Source: Umezawaea endophytica
GTDB lineage: Bacteria; Actinomycetota; Actinomycetes; Mycobacteriales; Pseudonocardiaceae
Direction: 5' to 3'
Length of the DNA stretch: 64,000 nucleotides
Assembly: GCF_025061645.1 (NCBI RefSeq)
Contig: NZ_JANYMP010000003.1
Coordinates: forward strand, 62,001-126,000
Shown here: positions 37,242 to 44,992 of the stretch, one piece after another
Layout of the letters: each line of letters begins with the position of its first letter
Numbering within the stretch: position 1 is the stretch's first letter
Notes under the pieces: generated by a model
The model's input: only the letters and a program-made list of their open reading frames with translations
Database searches by the model: none
What the model was told of the DNA's origin: nothing
Translations under genes and position numbers: made by a program

Positions 37242-38281
37242 GAGAGCCTCACCGCGTCCAGGCGCATCGTCGTCGGCGCGTCGTGGCGCCCCGGTACCAG
37301 GTGCAGGTGCTCGACGGCCTCGGTGGTGCGCACCGCCTCGACACAGGCGCACGGGTCCGTGCGGAACCCCGCGAAGCGGTAGGCGATCTCCATCATCCGG
37401 TTGCGCTCGGTCTTGCGGAAGTCCGCGACGAGGTGCACGCCCGCCGCCGCGGCCTGGTCGCAGAGCCAGCGCAGCAGCACCGCGCCCGCGCCGAACGCGA
37501 CCACCCGGCACGAGGTCGCGAGCAGCTTGAGGTGCCACACCCGCTCGTGCCGCTCGACCAGCAGCAGGCCGACCGCGCCGTGCGGGCCGAACCGGTCCGA
37601 CATGGTCACGACCAGCACCTCGTGCCGTGGATCCGCCAGCAGCCCGCGCAGCGCGGCGTTCGAGTAGTGCACGCCGGTGGCGTTCATCTGACTGGTCCGC
37701 AGGGTCAGCTCCTCGACCCGCGCCAGCTCGTGCTCGGTGGCGCGACCGATCGTCATCACCAGGTCCAGCGACTTCAGGAACTCCTCGTCCGCGCCGGAGT
37801 AGGACGCACGCGCCTCGTCGCGGCGGAACCCGGCCTGGTACATCTCCCGGCGCCGCGCGGAGTCGGTGGTGGTCGTGTCCGGGGTGAACTCCGGCAGGCC
37901 CGGCAGCGACGTCGCCTGGGTCGCGTCGTAGCACCGCACCGCGGGCAGGTGGAAGGCGACCTCCGCGCGCTCGGTCGGCTGGTCGTCGATGAACGCGATC
38001 GTGTCGTGGGCGAAGTTCAGCCGCTCGGCGATGGCGCGCACCGAGTCGGACTTCGGCCCCCACCCGATGCTCGGAAGCACGAAGAACTCCGCGACGCCGA
38101 GCTTCTCCAACCACTCCCAGGCGTGGTCGTGGTCGTTGCGGCTGGCGACGGACTGGAGGATCCCGCGCTCGTCGAGCGCGGTGATCACGTCCCGGATCCC
38201 GTCGGACAGCTCGGGTACCCCGCCCTCGGCGATGGTGCACGGCCACAGCGTCCGGTCGAGGTCCCACACGAGGCACTTCAC
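37238..38281 (-). CDS. FkbH-like glyceryl-ACP synthase
   Basis: The 347-residue protein has an N-terminal HAD domain (VWDLDRTLW, with the two catalytic Asp) and a C-terminal GNAT-like domain (FGAGAVLLRWLCDQAAAAGV). FkbH proteins dephosphorylate 1,3-bisphosphoglycerate and load the glyceryl group on an ACP. With the ACP, acyl-CoA dehydrogenase and hydroxyacyl dehydrogenase genes next door, this builds a hydroxymalonyl- or alkoxymalonyl-ACP extender. The GTG start overlaps the KAS III stop. Confidence 0.9.
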   Translation of the reverse strand: MKCLVWDLDRTLWPCTIAEGGVPELSDGIRDVITALDERGILQSVASRNDHDHAWEWLEKLGVAEFFVLPSIGWGPKSDSVRAIAERLNFAHDTIAFIDDQPTERAEVAFHLPAVRCYDATQATSLPGLPEFTPDTTTTDSARRREMYQAGFRRDEARASYSGADEEFLKSLDLVMTIGRATEHELARVEELTLRTSQMNATGVHYSNAALRGLLADPRHEVLVVTMSDRFGPHGAVGLLLVERHERVWHLKLLATSCRVVAFGAGAVLLRWLCDQAAAAGVHLVADFRKTERNRMMEIAYRFAGFRTDPCACVEAVRTTEAVEHLHLVPGRHDAPTTMRLDAVRLS

Positions 38282-39240
38282 AGTTCCCACAGGGTCACCG
38301 CCCAGGCCGCCACCGGACTGTTGTTGAGCACCAGCACGAAATCCCCCTCCGCGAGCTCGCCGCTCGCCAGCAGGCAGTCGAGGTTGAGCACCACGTCCAT
38401 GGCTCCGAGGTGCCCGTACCTGGTCAGGTTCTCCTTGCACAGCGGGTGGATCGACAGGTCCAGGAGGGACTCGTAGAAGTCGTACGCGCTCGCCGTGACG
38501 TTCTGCATCAGCGTCGTCGCGACCCGGTCCGGCGCCACACCCGCGTCGGCGAGCACGGCCGCGACCAGCTTGCGCAGCCGGACCTTGCTGTGCATGGCCA
38601 GCTCGAACCGGTAGCGGTCCGGCGACTGGCACCGCTCGCTCCACTCGTACCAAGGCGTCTGCTTGTAGTCGACCTCGAACAGGTCGTGGAACGCGCCGTC
38701 GGTGGCCATCCGGTGGGCGCGCAGCACCGGCCTCCCGCCGCGCACCAACGTCATCGCGAACGCGCCGTCGCCGATCACCGTGACCGGGTACCGCACCCGG
38801 TCCGCCCCGGTCGGCCTGCTGGCGTGCGTGATCAGCACCGACTCCCGGCCGGGGTCGGCGAGCAGCAGGTCGCGCCCGATCGCCCACGCCGCGCTGGACC
38901 CCGCGCACCCCAGCCCGTCGACGGTGAACGCGAACGCCCCGGTCAGCTTGGCCTCGGACTGGACCCGGCACACGTCCGAGCCGAGCAGCACGTCGGGCGC
39001 GCGCGGCCCCACCATCATCAGCAGGTCCGGCTCGACGGGGTCGCGTTCCAGCAGTTCCCGGCACGCCCTGGCGGCCAGCGCCCCGGACTGGGCGTCGGCG
39101 AACTCGGCGATCGTCCCGATCCCGCACGCGCGGGCGAACGCCGCCTCGTCGTGACCGAGCGCCTCGAACTCCGGCAACCGCTCCACCGGGACCAGCACGT
39201 CCGGCAGCACGCAGTGGATCGTCCCCACACCGATGCTCAT
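38278..39240 (-). CDS. KAS III-like protein with a non-standard active site
   Basis: The 320-residue protein has the thiolase fold of FabH-type enzymes. The nucleophile Cys is in DGLGCAGSS. The usual HQAN histidine region reads TLMQNV, and the usual GNTS asparagine region reads YGHLGAMD, so the standard Cys-His-Asn triad is not present. A His and an Asp in the last block could form a different set, as in acyl- or ester-forming KAS III relatives such as CerJ. The protein may move an acyl group to an O or N nucleophile rather than make a C-C bond. It overlaps its neighbours by four bases. Confidence 0.82.
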   Translation of the reverse strand: MSIGVGTIHCVLPDVLVPVERLPEFEALGHDEAAFARACGIGTIAEFADAQSGALAARACRELLERDPVEPDLLMMVGPRAPDVLLGSDVCRVQSEAKLTGAFAFTVDGLGCAGSSAAWAIGRDLLLADPGRESVLITHASRPTGADRVRYPVTVIGDGAFAMTLVRGGRPVLRAHRMATDGAFHDLFEVDYKQTPWYEWSERCQSPDRYRFELAMHSKVRLRKLVAAVLADAGVAPDRVATTLMQNVTASAYDFYESLLDLSIHPLCKENLTRYGHLGAMDVVLNLDCLLASGELAEGDFVLVLNNSPVAAWAVTLWEL

Positions 39241-40331
39241 GCCGCACCCGCCAGCAGCAACCGGCAGATCTCGTTGCTGCCCTCGATGATCTCCATCAGC
39301 TTGGCGTCCCGGTACGCCCTGGCCACCGGGTGGCCGTCACGGGCGCCCGCCGACCCCAGCACCTGGACCGCGGAGGCCGCGCCGCGCGCCGCGTTGGTGG
39401 CCGCGACGTGCTTGGCGAGCACGGACGCGATCACCAGGTCCGGCGACCCGTCGTCCCAGCACGTGCTCGCGTGCTCGCACATCCTCGTCGCGACCTGCTC
39501 GGCCACGAGGAGTTCGGCGAGGTGCTCGGCGACCAACTGGTGTTCCGCCAACGGTTTGCCGGACTGCGTCCGCGACCGCGCGTGGCTCGCCGCCGCTTCG
39601 CGGCAGGAGCGGAGGATGCCGACGCACCCCCAGGCGATCGACACCCTGCCGTAGGTCAACGCGGACGTCACCAGCAGGCTCAGCGACTGCCCAGCGGCAC
39701 CGAGCAGGTGATCGGCGGGGACCCGGACCGAGTCGAGCCGCACGGTCGCGTGCCCGGCCGCGCGGCAGCCCAGCGGGTCCTCGACCCGTTCGACGACCAC
39801 CCCGGCCGCGGCGGTCGGGACGACCACGGCGGCGGCGCCGTCGCCGAACCGGCCGAAGACCACGACCAGGTCGGCGTAGGCGCCGACGGTGATCCAGACC
39901 TTCTCCCCCGACACCACGACGTCGTCGCCGTCGCGCCGGATCTCCGTCGCCATCGCGGCGAGGTCGCTGCCCGCCTCGGGTTCGCTGAACGCGACCGCGG
40001 CCAGCTCACCGCCGGTCAGCCTGGGCAGGAACGCGGTGCGCTGCCGCCGCGAGCCCAACCGGGTGATGACCCACGCGGCCATGCCCTGCGACGTCGCCAC
40101 GCTCCTCGTGGACCCGCAGAGCGCGCCGAGGTGCGCGGTGAGTTCCCCGTTCTCCTTGCTGGACAGGCCGAGCCCGCCGTCCTTCACCGGGACCTGGGCG
40201 CAGAGGACACCCGCGGACCCGAGGTCGCGCAGCAGGTCGAGCGGCAACCGACCGGCGCGGTCCCACTCGCCCGCCCGGTCGCCGACGCGGTCGCTGACGA
40301 GTTCTCGGGCCGAGCCGAGCGCGTCGCTCAC
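39237..40331 (-). CDS. Acyl-CoA dehydrogenase-family protein (FkbI type)
   Basis: The 364-residue protein has AFSEPEAGSDLAAMATEIRRDGDD and the C-terminal YRDAKLMEIIEGSNEICRLLLA of flavin acyl-CoA dehydrogenases. In methoxymalonyl-ACP cassettes this enzyme oxidises the glyceryl-ACP-derived aldehyde stage to the malonyl form. The GTG at 40331 overlaps the ACP stop. Confidence 0.9.
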   Translation of the reverse strand: MSDALGSARELVSDRVGDRAGEWDRAGRLPLDLLRDLGSAGVLCAQVPVKDGGLGLSSKENGELTAHLGALCGSTRSVATSQGMAAWVITRLGSRRQRTAFLPRLTGGELAAVAFSEPEAGSDLAAMATEIRRDGDDVVVSGEKVWITVGAYADLVVVFGRFGDGAAAVVVPTAAAGVVVERVEDPLGCRAAGHATVRLDSVRVPADHLLGAAGQSLSLLVTSALTYGRVSIAWGCVGILRSCREAAASHARSRTQSGKPLAEHQLVAEHLAELLVAEQVATRMCEHASTCWDDGSPDLVIASVLAKHVAATNAARGAASAVQVLGSAGARDGHPVARAYRDAKLMEIIEGSNEICRLLLAGAA

Positions 40332-40567
40332 GAAGCGGCCGCCTGGAGTTCGCGCACCAGCTCCTCGATGCGGCGGATGGTGCGGAAGTTGTCGATGCTG
40401 AGGTTCTCGCCCTCGACCTCGACGCCGTAGGCCTTCTCCAGGTACACCACCAGTTCCAGCGCGAACAGCGACGAGACGACGCCGGAGGCGAACAGGTCCT
40501 CCTCCGGCTCCCACGACCTCTTGGTGCGGGTGACGAGGAAGTCCTGCAAACCGAGTGCGATGTTCAC
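40328..40567 (-). CDS. Acyl carrier protein for the malonyl-type extender (FkbJ type)
   Basis: This 79-residue carrier has FASGVVSSLFALELVVYLE, where the phosphopantetheine Ser lies in the VSS motif typical of ACPs in FkbH cassettes. The GTG at 40567 overlaps the dehydrogenase stop; the longer frame upstream is a shadow. It should carry the glyceryl, then hydroxymalonyl unit. Confidence 0.88.
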   Translation of the reverse strand: MNIALGLQDFLVTRTKRSWEPEEDLFASGVVSSLFALELVVYLEKAYGVEVEGENLSIDNFRTIRRIEELVRELQAAAS

Positions 40568-41406
40568 GACTGCGCCCCTCCGTGGTCGTAGAAGCCCTGG
40601 CCCGTCTTGCGGCCGAACCGTCCTTCGTGGACCTTCGCCAGCAGCAGGTCGCACGGGGCGTAACCGGCGTCGCCGGTCCGCTCGTGAAGCACCCGCAGGC
40701 TGTCCACGACGTTGTCCAGCCCGATGAGGTCGGCGGTCGCCAGCGGGCCGGTCCGGTGCCCGAGGCACCCCTGGAACAGCGCGTCGACGTCCTCCGGCGT
40801 GGCGATGCCCTCGCCGACGATGCGGGCCGCCTCGTTGATGGTCCGCTGGAGGACGCGGTTGATGACGAAACCGGGCCCGTCGCCCACGGTCACGTGGTCG
40901 CGGTCCAGCGCGCCGAGCAGGTCCCGCACCGCGGCCATCGCGGCCTCGCTGGTGCGCGGTCCGCGGATCACCTCGACCATCCGGATCAGGTAGGGCGGGT
41001 TCATGAAGTGGGCGCCCGCGACGTCCTCCGGCCGGTCGACGGCCGACGCCAGCTCGTCGACCGGGATCGCCGAGGTGTTGGTCAGCAGCAACGTCCCCGG
41101 CGCGACGATCGACGACACGGCGGCCAGCACCTTCGCCTTCAGGTCCGGCAGTTCCGTCACCGCCTCGATCACCGCGCTGGCACCCGCGACGTCGTCGAGG
41201 TCACCGGTGCGCGTCAGCTCGCCGACCGGCCCGGACCTGGGCATCGCGCCCACCAGGCGGGCCCCGCGGAGCTGGCGGCGAACCGACTGCTCGGCGGCGG
41301 CCAGCTTGTCCGCGTCCGTGTCGACCAGCGTCACCGGCACGCCGTGCCCGATGGCGAGGGTGGCGATGGCGGTCCCCATCACGCCCGCGCCCAGTACCGC
41401 GATCAC
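40564..41406 (-). CDS. 3-hydroxyacyl-CoA dehydrogenase-like protein (FkbK type)
   Basis: The 280-residue protein has the Rossmann motif VIAVLGAGVMGTAIATLA, TNTSAIPVDELA, GAHFMNPPYLIRMVEVI and GFVINRVLQRTINEAARIV. In extender cassettes it oxidises the primary alcohol of glyceryl-ACP. The GTG at 41406 has GGGGAGGAA upstream and overlaps the PKS stop. Confidence 0.9.
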   Translation of the reverse strand: MIAVLGAGVMGTAIATLAIGHGVPVTLVDTDADKLAAAEQSVRRQLRGARLVGAMPRSGPVGELTRTGDLDDVAGASAVIEAVTELPDLKAKVLAAVSSIVAPGTLLLTNTSAIPVDELASAVDRPEDVAGAHFMNPPYLIRMVEVIRGPRTSEAAMAAVRDLLGALDRDHVTVGDGPGFVINRVLQRTINEAARIVGEGIATPEDVDALFQGCLGHRTGPLATADLIGLDNVVDSLRVLHERTGDAGYAPCDLLLAKVHEGRFGRKTGQGFYDHGGAQS

Positions 41407-44400
41407 GAGTTCCTCCCCAGGTCCGGCAGCACGCCCCGCATGTCCGCGTTCCGCTCCGCCAGGAACGCCAGCCCCGCCCGCAGCGCAGGCCCGGTCGGCG
41501 CCGACCCGAGGCCCGCCTCCCGCAGCCAGGAGCGCCACGCGGTGGCCTCCAGACCGTCCTCGCCCAACTGGTGGCCCTCGATCTCGTAGAGCGCCATCGT
41601 GGACAGCACGGCGTTGCCCGTCGCCAGCGCCTCCTTGCCGACCCGGTCCTGCCAGTCGTCGGCGGACATCGGTTTCGTCGACAGGTCCAGCAGTTCGAAC
41701 ACCTCCCGCAGGCTGTGGCACCGCTCGTCGATCAGGTGGTAGGCGCGGCCGATCGCACGGGGGTCCCTGGACAGCTCGGCTATCGCCCTGGACACGACGT
41801 CGACCGGTGCCATCGGCATCGCCCGGTCGTCCAGCGGGTGCGCGCCGACCGCGAGACCGCTCGCGAGGATGTGCCAGATCAGGTCCCGGTCGTTGCACGC
41901 GCCGGTGCCGCTGTCGGCCAGGACGAAACCGGGCCGGAACACCCGCACCCGCATCCCGTCCGCCTCGGCTCGTTCAAGCAGGCGTTCACCGACCCACTTG
42001 CTCGCGCCGTACCCGCCCTGCTGCGGGTCGAGCGACTGGGAGCGCTGTTCCAGGATCCGGTCGTCCACGCCCAGTGCGGGCGCGGTCGCGGCCACGGTCG
42101 AGACGAACGAGAACTCGCCGACGCCGTTCTCGCGCATCCACCGCAGCAGCTCGACCATCGGCAGCACGTTGTCCTCGCGCAGCACCCGGTACGGCTCGGT
42201 GAACACGACCTTCGCGGCGCAGTGCAGCACCTGCCCGACGTGGGTGGACAGCTCGTCGTCCTCGCGGCAGATCCGCCCGATGTCCCGCAGGTCGCCGAGG
42301 ACCGGCCGGACCCGCGTCGGATCCGGTTCCGGGAGCGCGAACTTCGCGGCGGCGGCCCGCAACCGCGCCCAGGCGGCCTCCTCGTCGGCGGCCCGGACGA
42401 CGCAGTGCACCCGGCCCTCCCCCGCCTTCAGCAGCTCGTGCAGCACGAACGCGCCCAGGAAGCCGGTGGCGCCGGTGAGCAGGACGTCCGAGCCGGTCCC
42501 GCTCGGCGCGACCTCACCGAGCGGGAGCCGCATGTCGGCGTCCATGAGTTCGCCGTCGCCGTCCGCGATCGGGTCGATGTCGGCCGATCCCCGCAACGCT
42601 CCCGCCTGTTTGGCCCGCACGATCTCGGCGATCCGGCGCACGGTCGCCCGGCTGCCGCCCGCGCGGTGCACGTTGACCAGCACGCCTTGGCGCTGCTGCA
42701 ACTCCAGGGCCATCCGCACGGACAGCAGCGACGTGCCGCCGAGCGAGCCGAACTCGTCGTCGAGCCCGACGTGGTCCACCCCGAACAGCTCGGTCCACAC
42801 CGCCGCGACGTCGCTCTCGACGTCGTCGCCGACCGATTTCTCCACGACGGCTTCCAGCGCCCCGACGACCTCGGGCACGGCGGCGATCGGTGGCAGCCGG
42901 TCGAGGGCCCAGTAGCGCTTGCGCTGGAACGGGTACGTGGGCAGGCCGACCCGCCGACCGGTCGACACGGCGGCCCAGTCGACCTCGACACCGTGCAGCC
43001 AGGCCTCGTGGAGCACGTCATCGCCTGGCGTGAGCACGACGGTGCCCTCGGGCGTGGACAGCGGCGCTTCGGCGACGACCTGGGTGTCCGCGGGCAGACC
43101 CAGCGGGACCTCGCCGTCGGAGACCACCACCGCACGCCGGGCGGTCGCGCGCATCGTGCGTGCCGCAGGAGGTCTCGGCAGCCTGAGCACGGCGGCCAGC
43201 CTGTCGGGCGGCGCGGTGACCACCCGCCGCTCCACAAAGGACTTCCGGCCCACCTTCAGGGTGTGCGCCACGTCCTCGACGTCGTGCACACCGCGGTCGA
43301 GCTCGTCGGCCAGCCGCTTGGCCATGGCGTCCAGCTCGGCACGGGTGCGCGCGGACAGGACCAGCCGCACGACCTCACCCGACGGCGCGGAACCCCGCGC
43401 CTGCGGCGGTGGCGCGGCGAGCACGGCGGCGACGTTCGTCCCCCCGACACCCATCGAGTTGACCAGGACGTGGCGGCCGGGCTCGGTGGCGGACCCCGCC
43501 GTCCCCGACAGGAAGAACGGGCTGCCCGCCAGCTCGCCCTCGTCACGGGCCCGCTCGAAGAACGGGTGGGGCGGCAGGATCCCGGTGTGCGCGATGTGCA
43601 CGGCCTTGATGAAGCCCGCGATCCCGGCGGCGGGCCCGCAGTGCCCCAGGTTGGTCTTCACCGAGCCGAGCCCGCAGAACCCGGTCCTGGTCGTGCCGCT
43701 CCGCAGGCCCTTGCTCAGGCCCACCAGCTCCACGTGGTCGCCCAGCGGCGTGCCGGACCCGTGCGCCTCCACGTACCGCAGGTCGTCGGCGGACACCCCC
43801 GCGACCCGGAGCGCCGTCGCCACGACGTCGGCGACCCCGGCGGGGCTCGGCGCGGTGTAGCCGGGGCGGTCCGCGCCGTCGTTGCCGACCGCGCTGCCCT
43901 TGACCACCGCCAGCACCGGATCGCCGTCGGCGAGCGCGTCCGACAGGCGCCGCAGCGCGACCACGCCGACGCCGGAGCTGAACGAGGTGCCGCTGGAGCG
44001 GGCGTCGAAGGACCGGCAGAACCCGTCGTCCGACATGAGCCCGCCGGGCTGGTAGTGGTAGCCCGCCAGCGGTTCCAGCACGGTCGCGCCGCCCGCGAGG
44101 GCGATGTCGCACTCCCCGGACAGCAGGCTCAGCACCGCGTAGTGCACGGCGTAGAGCGACGACGAGCACGCCGTCTGCACGCTCACCGCGGGGCCGCGCA
44201 GCCCCAGTTTGTGGGCCACCCGCGAGGTCAGGAAGTCGGCCTGGCCGCCGAGGGTGAGGTCGAGGTCGTCGATGGCGGCGGCGAGGCCTTCGCGCTGCGC
44301 CTTCGCCGCGAACACCGCCGCCGAGTAGGTGCCCGCCGCGCTGCCCGCGAACACCCCGGTCACCGGGCCGTCCTTGCGGGGCGTGTGCCCGGCGGCCTCC

Positions 44401-44702
44401 AGCGCCTCCCAGCAGACCTCCAGGAAGATGCGCTGCTGCGGGTCGATCGTGTCCACCTCGGCGGGCGGGTAGCCGAAGAACTCGGCCGCGAAGTCGGTCG
44501 CGCCCGGCAGGGACGTGCCCTTCGCGACGAAACCCGGTCGGGCCGCCACGTCGTCGGAGATCCCGCCCGCGCGGCGCTGCTCCTCGGTCAGGTCCTGGAT
44601 GGACACCCGGCCCGCGTCGATGTTGCGCCAGAAGTCCTGCGGGGTCCAGGCGTCCGGGAACCGGCAGCCCACCCCGACGACGGCGATGTCGGTCGCGCTC
44701 AC
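41403..44702 (-). CDS. AT-less type I PKS: KS-linker-ACP-thioester reductase
   Basis: The 1099-residue protein has a ketosynthase (1-about 430) with Cys179 in TACSSSL and both His (EAHGSGTPLGD, NLGHCGPAAG). It continues with the KS-AT linker (LSARTRAELDAMAKRLADEL) and then reaches the post-AT motif TYPFQRKRYW with no acyltransferase GHSxGE-type motif between. A carrier (Ser658 in LGGTSLLSV) and a reductase domain from about 735 (TGATGFLG, YGASK) complete it. The extender must come from elsewhere, most simply the FkbH-loaded ACP. The reductase would release an aldehyde or alcohol. The GTG at 44702 overlaps the free PCP stop. Confidence 0.9.
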   Translation of the reverse strand: MSATDIAVVGVGCRFPDAWTPQDFWRNIDAGRVSIQDLTEEQRRAGGISDDVAARPGFVAKGTSLPGATDFAAEFFGYPPAEVDTIDPQQRIFLEVCWEALEAAGHTPRKDGPVTGVFAGSAAGTYSAAVFAAKAQREGLAAAIDDLDLTLGGQADFLTSRVAHKLGLRGPAVSVQTACSSSLYAVHYAVLSLLSGECDIALAGGATVLEPLAGYHYQPGGLMSDDGFCRSFDARSSGTSFSSGVGVVALRRLSDALADGDPVLAVVKGSAVGNDGADRPGYTAPSPAGVADVVATALRVAGVSADDLRYVEAHGSGTPLGDHVELVGLSKGLRSGTTRTGFCGLGSVKTNLGHCGPAAGIAGFIKAVHIAHTGILPPHPFFERARDEGELAGSPFFLSGTAGSATEPGRHVLVNSMGVGGTNVAAVLAAPPPQARGSAPSGEVVRLVLSARTRAELDAMAKRLADELDRGVHDVEDVAHTLKVGRKSFVERRVVTAPPDRLAAVLRLPRPPAARTMRATARRAVVVSDGEVPLGLPADTQVVAEAPLSTPEGTVVLTPGDDVLHEAWLHGVEVDWAAVSTGRRVGLPTYPFQRKRYWALDRLPPIAAVPEVVGALEAVVEKSVGDDVESDVAAVWTELFGVDHVGLDDEFGSLGGTSLLSVRMALELQQRQGVLVNVHRAGGSRATVRRIAEIVRAKQAGALRGSADIDPIADGDGELMDADMRLPLGEVAPSGTGSDVLLTGATGFLGAFVLHELLKAGEGRVHCVVRAADEEAAWARLRAAAAKFALPEPDPTRVRPVLGDLRDIGRICREDDELSTHVGQVLHCAAKVVFTEPYRVLREDNVLPMVELLRWMRENGVGEFSFVSTVAATAPALGVDDRILEQRSQSLDPQQGGYGASKWVGERLLERAEADGMRVRVFRPGFVLADSGTGACNDRDLIWHILASGLAVGAHPLDDRAMPMAPVDVVSRAIAELSRDPRAIGRAYHLIDERCHSLREVFELLDLSTKPMSADDWQDRVGKEALATGNAVLSTMALYEIEGHQLGEDGLEATAWRSWLREAGLGSAPTGPALRAGLAFLAERNADMRGVLPDLGRNS

Positions 44703-44992
44703 CTGACCTCCCGCCGAGCCCGGCCGAGCAGCGCCGAACGGGACGCCGCGGCGACGACGGGACGCTCGTCGGTGCCGTCGAGGAACTCGCTCTGCGCCAC
44801 CACGGTGCTGTGCTCGAACAGGTCCGCCGCCTTGAGGTCGCGGGCGGTCAGCTCGGTCAGCCGCTCCCAGAGCAGCAGCAACAGCAACGAGTTGCCGCCT
44901 GCCTCGAAGAAGCTGACGTCGAGCGGCACGGCGTCGGTCTCGACGTCCAGCGCGTCGGCCCACGCCTCGCGTACTTGCTCCAGTGTGGACAC
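44699..44992 (-). CDS. Free-standing peptidyl carrier protein
   Basis: This 97-residue protein is one carrier domain with FFEAGGNSLLLLLL (phosphopantetheine Ser in GGNS) and an unusual run of Leu after it. The GTG start directly follows the stop of the C-T-C gene. It has no A domain and may be loaded by the free adenylation protein at 35838. The last 25 residues are a basic tail, possibly a docking element for the PKS encoded next. Confidence 0.85.
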   Translation of the reverse strand: MSTLEQVREAWADALDVETDAVPLDVSFFEAGGNSLLLLLLWERLTELTARDLKAADLFEHSTVVAQSEFLDGTDERPVVAAASRSALLGRARREVR

